From Bugulina stolonifera (lineage: Eukaryota; Bryozoa; Gymnolaemata; Cheilostomatida; Bugulidae), in contig OW285188.1 in the NCBI GenBank assembly GCA_935421135.1, positions 17,275,233-17,339,232 of the forward strand: 64,000 bases of DNA, read 5' to 3'. Below are positions 60,869-64,000 of the stretch, piece by piece. A program made the position numbers and the translations under genes. Positions within the stretch are counted from its first letter, which is position 1, and the number at the start of each line of letters is the position of its first letter. The notes under the pieces were generated by a model. That model made no database searches and was not told the origin of the DNA. It was given only the letters and a program-made list of their open reading frames with translations.

Positions 60869-63800
60869 GTACTGCATGGAAATGGAGTTTATGATGGAAC
60901 AGAAGTGCACGAAGCCTCTGCGTAAGTTTCTGTTCATGTAATCATGTATTGCTATAAACAGAGTTGGCCTTACAATGTATGTGTATAATTCCGACTGAAT
61001 TATGAATTTTATTTGCCACAGTAAATTCATTCATTATGTTGTAGGTGTCTGGTGCATTTAAGTCGTGCTGGCACTAATGTCAGTATATTTGCACCCAATA
61101 TTGATCAGATGCACACTATTGATCATACGAAAGGTGCACCATCTGAACCAAATAGGTAAGCTAACCTATAACAATTGCATTCACAGCTCTTCGCTAATCT
61201 ATAAAGTCTTAATAAACTTACCAATTTTACTTCCCACTATTAATCCCAGGCAAGAAAGCATTGATCTAAAGAACTCTGCACTTTTTCTAATTTGGGGTGG
61301 AAAAGGCACTTCACCAATGGCAAGTTAATTAGTGTACCACTGGGGCATTGTAAGGTTGGATGCCCTTCCTAACACCACCAATGACCCTTATGTGAATCGA
61401 ACCTGGGACTCCCACATGAAAGTCCAGAGCCCGTACCACTAGGCTACGACCGCTCCCATCTCTTCGCTAATCTATATCTAACTAAAATATTATTATATTG
61501 ATTTACCGATTCATTCTCGTTAAGTAATTTGTTATTATGTTTTCACTGCTTATGGAGTTGTTTGTGCTTATATCAAGCGACAGTTTGGCGTTAGCATACA
61601 TGTAGGTCTATAACCACCATCATATCATTGGATGTCTTTCCTGTTGCATTTATCTCAGTTATTTTTACATCTAAATATAAATTAAACTGAGTAGTGGAAC
61701 ATACTTGGAATGTTGACAATCTTACTTGTTATCAACACTATTGCTGTAACTAAAAGTAAAACACATTCGATTTGACAGAAATGTGCTAACAGAATCAGCT
61801 CGTATTGCTAGAGGGAAGATAACTTCACTATCTGACCTCAAAGCTGCCGACTTTGATTTGCTTGTTATACCCGGAGGGTTTGGAGCTGCAAAGAACTTGT
61901 AAGTAGCATGACTGAGTAATGCCTGTTTCAGGTGTTTGACAGTTTATTTATACAGCTCAGAGCAGCCAAGAAGGCACCTGTATATAATTATTATTATAAC
62001 ACATATTCACCATTATAAGCAATTTTACCTAAATGTTGCCACTGTCAGTAGTACCTAAGGCTTGTATTTTGTTTGATTATAAATTCTGTTACATATAGCG
62101 TACATATGTGACCCCTTCTGTCATAATCAGGCATCGAGAGGTCCATAAAATTGCAGCAAGGCCTTTATTAATCAGCAAATGTTACCTACTTAGAACCAAT
62201 ACACATGCTGATAATAGTAGAAACACCCACAATAAAGATATTGGATTGTCAGTTATCTCCAACTACATGTACTTCTTGTATTATTGGTGGTTATAGCTTC
62301 ACAAAAAGATTTTGGCCCTCCCGATGTCTGATTCTGACAGCAGGGGGCATATATATATAATCATACCAAGGAGTAAGAGAGAAGGAGGCTCGTCCATGAA
62401 AACCTGCATATATGTTACAATGGCAAGTAAATTCGCCAGATTTGAAGAAAATTGCGTATCTCAACATAAAATGACACTTTTTTCAAATACCAACATGCTC
62501 AACAAAATAAGGAAAAATAATACTTGCTGCAATTGGTTAAGTTGAAATCAAAATTTAAATTTTGTTCCTTCATAGTAAAACAAACGTACAAACGCCAAAA
62601 TCGCGGTTAAAATGAGCAAATTTGTGCAACACGTTTCTCTAACATCAGGACTCCGTATACTTAATTTGATTTATGGTGTATAGTTCAGATACTATTTTAG
62701 TTGGTAGGCTAGTTTGTGGGCCCTACAGCATGCCGACACTAAATGAAAATAGTGCTCAAACTATAGGCTATGTCAATAAACAATAATGTTTATCTCTCCA
62801 TAGAAATGATTTTGATTGGATGCTATAACTGTGACGTCTTAAGCCTCAGAGCTGTGCACATGTGCATTGCTGTTTAACAATGAGGAAGCGCATCACGATT
62901 TAACAGAGTTGTCTACTCGCTTAATGCCAGTGACTCATGTGCTCATATTTTTAAACCGAGGAGCCTCCTTCTCTCTTACTCCTTGATCATACGTATTATA
63001 TTTTGGCAGGTCCAATTGGGCACTAAAAGGACCAGACTGCACTGTCAATGAGGAAGTTGAACGGGTTGTTAAGGATTTCCACACGAATAAGAAGCCAATA
63101 GCGTAAGACAACTCCTTATTAATAAATACTTTCCTAAATTTACAACGCTATTTACTTTTGAATAAACCTTACAGTTTCCTTAAATCTACTGTCTATACTG
63201 GGTGTGATGTGATTGTTATCTGGAGGGTGTAGTTGTCCTCTCAAAGCAAGGAAGCACAACTTTTTGACAAATAGCGGTGTATTTGGTAACTTTTATTTTA
63301 GTTTTCTACTTAAGTCATATCTGTTGTTACTGTGTTAAAAATGCATTGTAGTTTGTGCTGCATATCCCCTGTGCTGGCTGCCAAGACTATACCTGGCTGT
63401 GAGGTCACTGTGGGACATGGTAGTGGTGACCACTGGCCATATGCTGAGACAGTGGCTGGAATAGAGAAAGCTGGGGCCAAACATGTGGTGAAAGATGTTA
63501 CTATATCCTTTACTTTTCAGCACATTGCAGTATAGCATGTACATATTATATTGCAATATGCCTGCAGTAAAATGCAGTAACAATGCATGTACAGTATATG
63601 CGAGTATAAGCAAGTATATTTTAATGTTGTTGTGTATCAACTATGCCATAGCCAGCCACATAGATTGTTGTACGTGACAAGCTATTCAAGCTTATATTCA
63701 GTGTTAGTTTTTTGGCACTATGTGTAGTTTTTCAATATTGCTTGATCGTGCTATTACCTTGACCTATGCGTTCACGAATGTCATGTGGATGAGAGTAACA

Positions 63801-63916
63801 AGCTGGTCACCTCTCCTGCCTTCATGTATGGTGACGAATCACAGGGCTGGAACTCTTTGCATCTCATCCATGATGGAATTGGCAAGATGATCACTGCTGC
63901 ATTGAAGCTTTGCTGA
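60869..63916 (+). CDS. GATD3: GATD3/ES1 homologue, 5' exon not found
   Basis: Mitochondrial ES1 family (bacterial ElbB relatives) with a DJ-1/PfpI class I glutamine-amidotransferase-like fold. Human GATD3 is reported as a glycation-reversing deglycase. Exons: 60869-60921, 61045-61155, 61779-61898, 63010-63102, 63352-63502, 63776-63916, giving 222 residues after the missing start. Family blocks: [83 protein letters not shown] (nucleophile-elbow-like cysteines), [18 protein letters not shown], and [13 protein letters not shown]. The N-terminal strand reads VLHGNG where relatives usually have a cysteine (LSGCG-like). The first exon (start and targeting peptide) must be upstream, because TAG precedes 60869 in frame. 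The last intron (63503-63775) begins ATATCCTTT and ends CAC, an AT-AC pair. Confidence 0.9.
61290..61462 (-). mobile_element. tRNA-like SINE in intron 3 of GATD3
   Basis: Minus strand has an A-box-like GTAGCCTAGTGGTACGGGC, B-box GGTTCGATTCAC and body with GGAAGGGCATCCAACC. It is the best-preserved of three copies (others 10975 and 22815). Confidence 0.72.
63503..63775 (+). other. Putative U12-type AT-AC intron in GATD3
   Basis: 5' end ATATCCTTT is the minor-spliceosome donor consensus. CCTTGAC at 63757-63763 fits the U12 branch site (branch A at 63762), 13 nt before the terminal AC at 63774-63775. Joining 63502 to 63776 restores the family reading (KDVT then ECHVDESNK). No GT donor keeps frame nearby. 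Confidence 0.85.
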
Positions 63917-64000
63917 GAAGTATGCGACTACCTTTATCATATGGAGTTGCCTGCTCTTAGACCCCTCTACGCAAGGAATGGACAATTCCCAATACATTTC
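63917..64000. other. GATD3 3' flank
   Basis: Start of the 3' UTR; the window ends here. Confidence 0.5.

Noticed and set aside
63495..63540. GATD3 exon reading on through 63502 to the stop near 63535
   Set aside because: The continuation ([10 protein letters not shown] then stop) is unlike the family, while the AT-AC splice restores the conserved C-terminus in phase.

Overview
The window looks like nuclear DNA of a non-vertebrate animal. It is AT-rich, genes are split by many short GT-AG introns, and the protein families are animal ones (ELK-type ETS factor, NOL4, EFHC1, RCC1L, MFSD4). It is scattered with small transposons, SINEs and ACATGTACATGT-rich repeats. A marine invertebrate, possibly a sponge, is my guess; the sequence alone does not settle the phylum. 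All exon structures below were joined by eye from splice consensus, reading-frame phase and family similarity.

Layout. (1) 1038-2956 (+): an ELK/ternary-complex-factor ETS gene. (2) about 3490-31140 (-): two tandem copies of an MFSD4-like sugar-transporter-type MFS gene. Each has 12 coding exons with matching splice phases, and each unit ends in a block of the same 53-bp satellite. The copies differ by post-duplication insertions (hAT, pogo-like, SINE, LINE and other MITE fragments). (3) 31140-36086: gene-poor, with a MITE, a 12-bp minisatellite and one orphan exon-like ORF. (4) 36087-45800 (-): a complete 11-exon NOL4 homologue. (5) 47189-51693 (-): a complete 9-exon RCC1L homologue (mitochondrial RCC1-like). 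(6) 52834-53955: a non-autonomous hAT-type element with exact 8-bp target duplications. (7) 54510-58502 (+): a complete 10-exon EFHC1 homologue (ciliary, three DM10 domains). (8) 58503-60868: intergenic DNA with a tRNA-like SINE. (9) 60869-63916 (+): a GATD3/ES1 homologue whose first exon I could not find and whose last intron looks like a U12-type AT-AC intron.

The genes are not functionally linked in any obvious way. The most unusual signal is in intron 8 of both MFSD4-like paralogues. The 5' splice site lies inside a 21-bp tandem repeat, so the donor GTAAGTATG recurs 20 times in one copy and 12 in the other, mostly in frame. Near the 3' end the intron carries a second array whose unit contains TACTAAC, the branch-point consensus. 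NOL4 (triplicated acceptor region) and RCC1L (duplicated donor) show smaller cases of splice-site-bearing tandem duplication.
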